Source: Bacteroidales bacterium
Lineage (GTDB): Bacteria > Bacteroidota > Bacteroidia > Bacteroidales > JAQXIO01
Length of the DNA: 64,000 bases
Assembly (NCBI GenBank): GCA_029007825.1
Contig: JAQXIO010000063.1
Coordinates: 27,774-91,773 of the forward strand
Direction of reading: 5' to 3'
Part shown: positions 62,867 to 64,000 of the stretch, piece after piece
Position numbering within the stretch: the stretch's first letter is position 1
Layout of the letters: every line of letters starts with the position of its first letter
The notes under the pieces: model-generated
Told to the model about the DNA's origin: nothing
Database searches by the model: none
What the model saw: only the letters and a program-made list of their open reading frames with translations
Position numbers and translations under genes: made by a program

Positions 62867-64000
62867 TTAAAATATAAAATCCGTATTTCTCATACTTAAA
62901 CATATCTGAATAGCTATCTCTGAAAAAATCAAACCGTTGTGAGTAATAATCAGCTCTGAACTTCCACATTTTTGCCTGTTCATACTGCCATTTATAAATT
63001 GTTCTTTCGATGTAAATGCTGCTTTATAAAGATATACGTTCGATCCTTTGCCTGCTCCTAAACTTTCTGTTGCCCCTAAAATCGACCGGCCTTTTGCATC
63101 ATAAACAAAATCTCCTTTTGCTACAAGTCCTTTCGCTAAACTTCCGTCTGCATATAAATTCTCAACACTTTTTACCGTACCGAAATTTTCATCTGAGAAT
63201 TCCCTGGCAAACTTATTACTGTACTCGAGATCATCTGCAATTTTAATCTTATTTCCGGACATTTCAGGTGCAAATTCTAAATAAACCGCTCCTTTTCCGC
63301 TCCAGAAGTTCCCGCCGTGCTTCGCTGCGATACATCCGCCTATAATTCCGCCTGTCAATGCTCCTAACGCTCCTCCCGACGAGGCTCCAAGGATACCTTG
63401 CTCGAGACCCTGACTAAAGGTAGCTCCGTTCAATGCCCATGCATTTGCGGCACCTCCTACAAAGCCGCCGGCAAGACCGCCGTATCCGCTGCTCAAAGCA
63501 CCTCCTACAAAACTGGTAACTCCCATATCGGCTGCAACAGCACCTCCTACACCATAGCCTGCTACCGCCGATAGTGCTCCTACACCGATAGCTGTAAAAA
63601 ACTGACCTGCATTGTTGACATTGCCCGCTATCCCTTGCATCATCGTATTCATCACAGTACCGAAGAACATTGCTATGCCTACGCCCAACAATGATTCCCC
63701 GTTCGGGTCGGTATAGACAAGCGGATTGTTCAGCGCATAACTGTAGCGGTTAAAGTTCTGCGTGGTTGTCGGGCATTTGCACGTAGGGGTCCATGCCCAT
63801 AAAACGCCCAAGTACCGGATCGTACAACCGGGCGTTCATATTAATCAGCCCGAACTCGGCCAGGTGTTCGTGGCCGGTATAGCCGCGCAGGGTTGTTTCG
63901 GTTCCGTATCTCAAAGAGCGTACGCCCCATGCGTCGTAGCTGTAACGGGCCAGGGTGTTTCCGTTTACGTCGCTAACGGTGCGGAAACTGCCTAAATAGT
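62867..64000 (-). pseudogene. RHS-repeat protein, C-terminal part, with two frame disruptions (5' end outside window)
   Basis: Minus-strand gene continuing beyond the window. The conserved RHS core end is visible: LARYSYDAWG, GYTGHEHLAEFGLINMNARL, YDPVLGRFMGMDPYVQMPDN, then NFNRYSYALNNPLVYTDPNG. An extra C in the stretch at about 63748-63752 shifts the frame between PDN and TQNF. A Gly/Ala-rich linker follows (about 63420-63700). Near 62985-63000 the frame enters the toxin-tip sequence shifted, so the last ~35 residues read as nonsense to 62867, and the HEYFH part is missing. As given, the toxin is inactive; the intact tips are downstream. Confidence 0.8.

Overview
The window reads as chromosome of a Bacteroidales bacterium. 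The evidence is a type IX secretion C-terminal sorting domain, two fimbrillin-like lipoproteins, an OmpB-type TonB-family barrel, PAS hybrid-type histidine kinases, an Mpi-like serine invertase, and promoters with the Bacteroidetes -7 box TAnnTTTG. The family looks closer to Tannerellaceae/Dysgonomonadaceae than to Bacteroides itself, but that is inference. Most core-like genes are fairly GC-rich; the toxin, restriction and RHS islands are visibly AT-richer, which suggests transfer.

Layout. 1-4.6 kb: end of a hybrid histidine kinase, an ORF6N protein, a HigBA toxin-antitoxin pair, a membrane protein and a PH-like protein. 4.8-11.0 kb: five phage-structural-type genes (scaffold-like, SU10/DUF5309-like capsid, adaptor-like, fibre-like) with no terminase or portal and with long gaps, one holding a 182-bp MITE. 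11.2-14.5 kb: an overlapping XRE/ImmA-protease/PIN operon and a 494-residue helical protein that looks like a tandem HEPN. 15.0-16.4 kb: arsM and arsR with three matching 16-bp operators. 16.7-19.0 kb: small secreted proteins (one frameshifted), a second MITE copy and a macro-domain protein. 19.2-25.0 kb: a type III restriction-modification operon with its own XRE regulator. 25.3-29.6 kb: an outer-membrane barrel gene with a LytS/LytTR two-component pair.

30.2-33.8 kb is the most unusual stretch. Fragments of the target-recognition domain of a type IIG restriction-methylase lie on both strands around inverted repeats (34 bp and 10 bp). They are interrupted by a GLUG-repeat surface-protein gene and lie next to a serine recombinase. 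Inverting the segment between the short repeats would restore one continuous recognition domain.

34-47 kb: MATE pump, ric (Fe-S repair), DUF488, a T9SS cargo protein, stress membrane proteins, divergent GH13 enzymes around a perfect 25-bp palindrome, a PAS histidine kinase, and three dispersed copies of a probable ~72-nt sRNA gene whose terminator stems show compensatory changes. 47.1 kb: a Fic protein preceded by three palindromes. 48.7-53.5 kb: a TolC/HlyD/ABC-2 export operon. 54.2-56.2 kb: two fimbrillin-like lipoproteins. 56.5-64.0 kb: a run of small secreted proteins ending in an RHS C-terminus with alternating HExxH toxin tips and paralogous signal-peptide-bearing immunity candidates, which looks like an RHS toxin/immunity cassette array.

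No rRNA, complete tRNA or CRISPR array was found.
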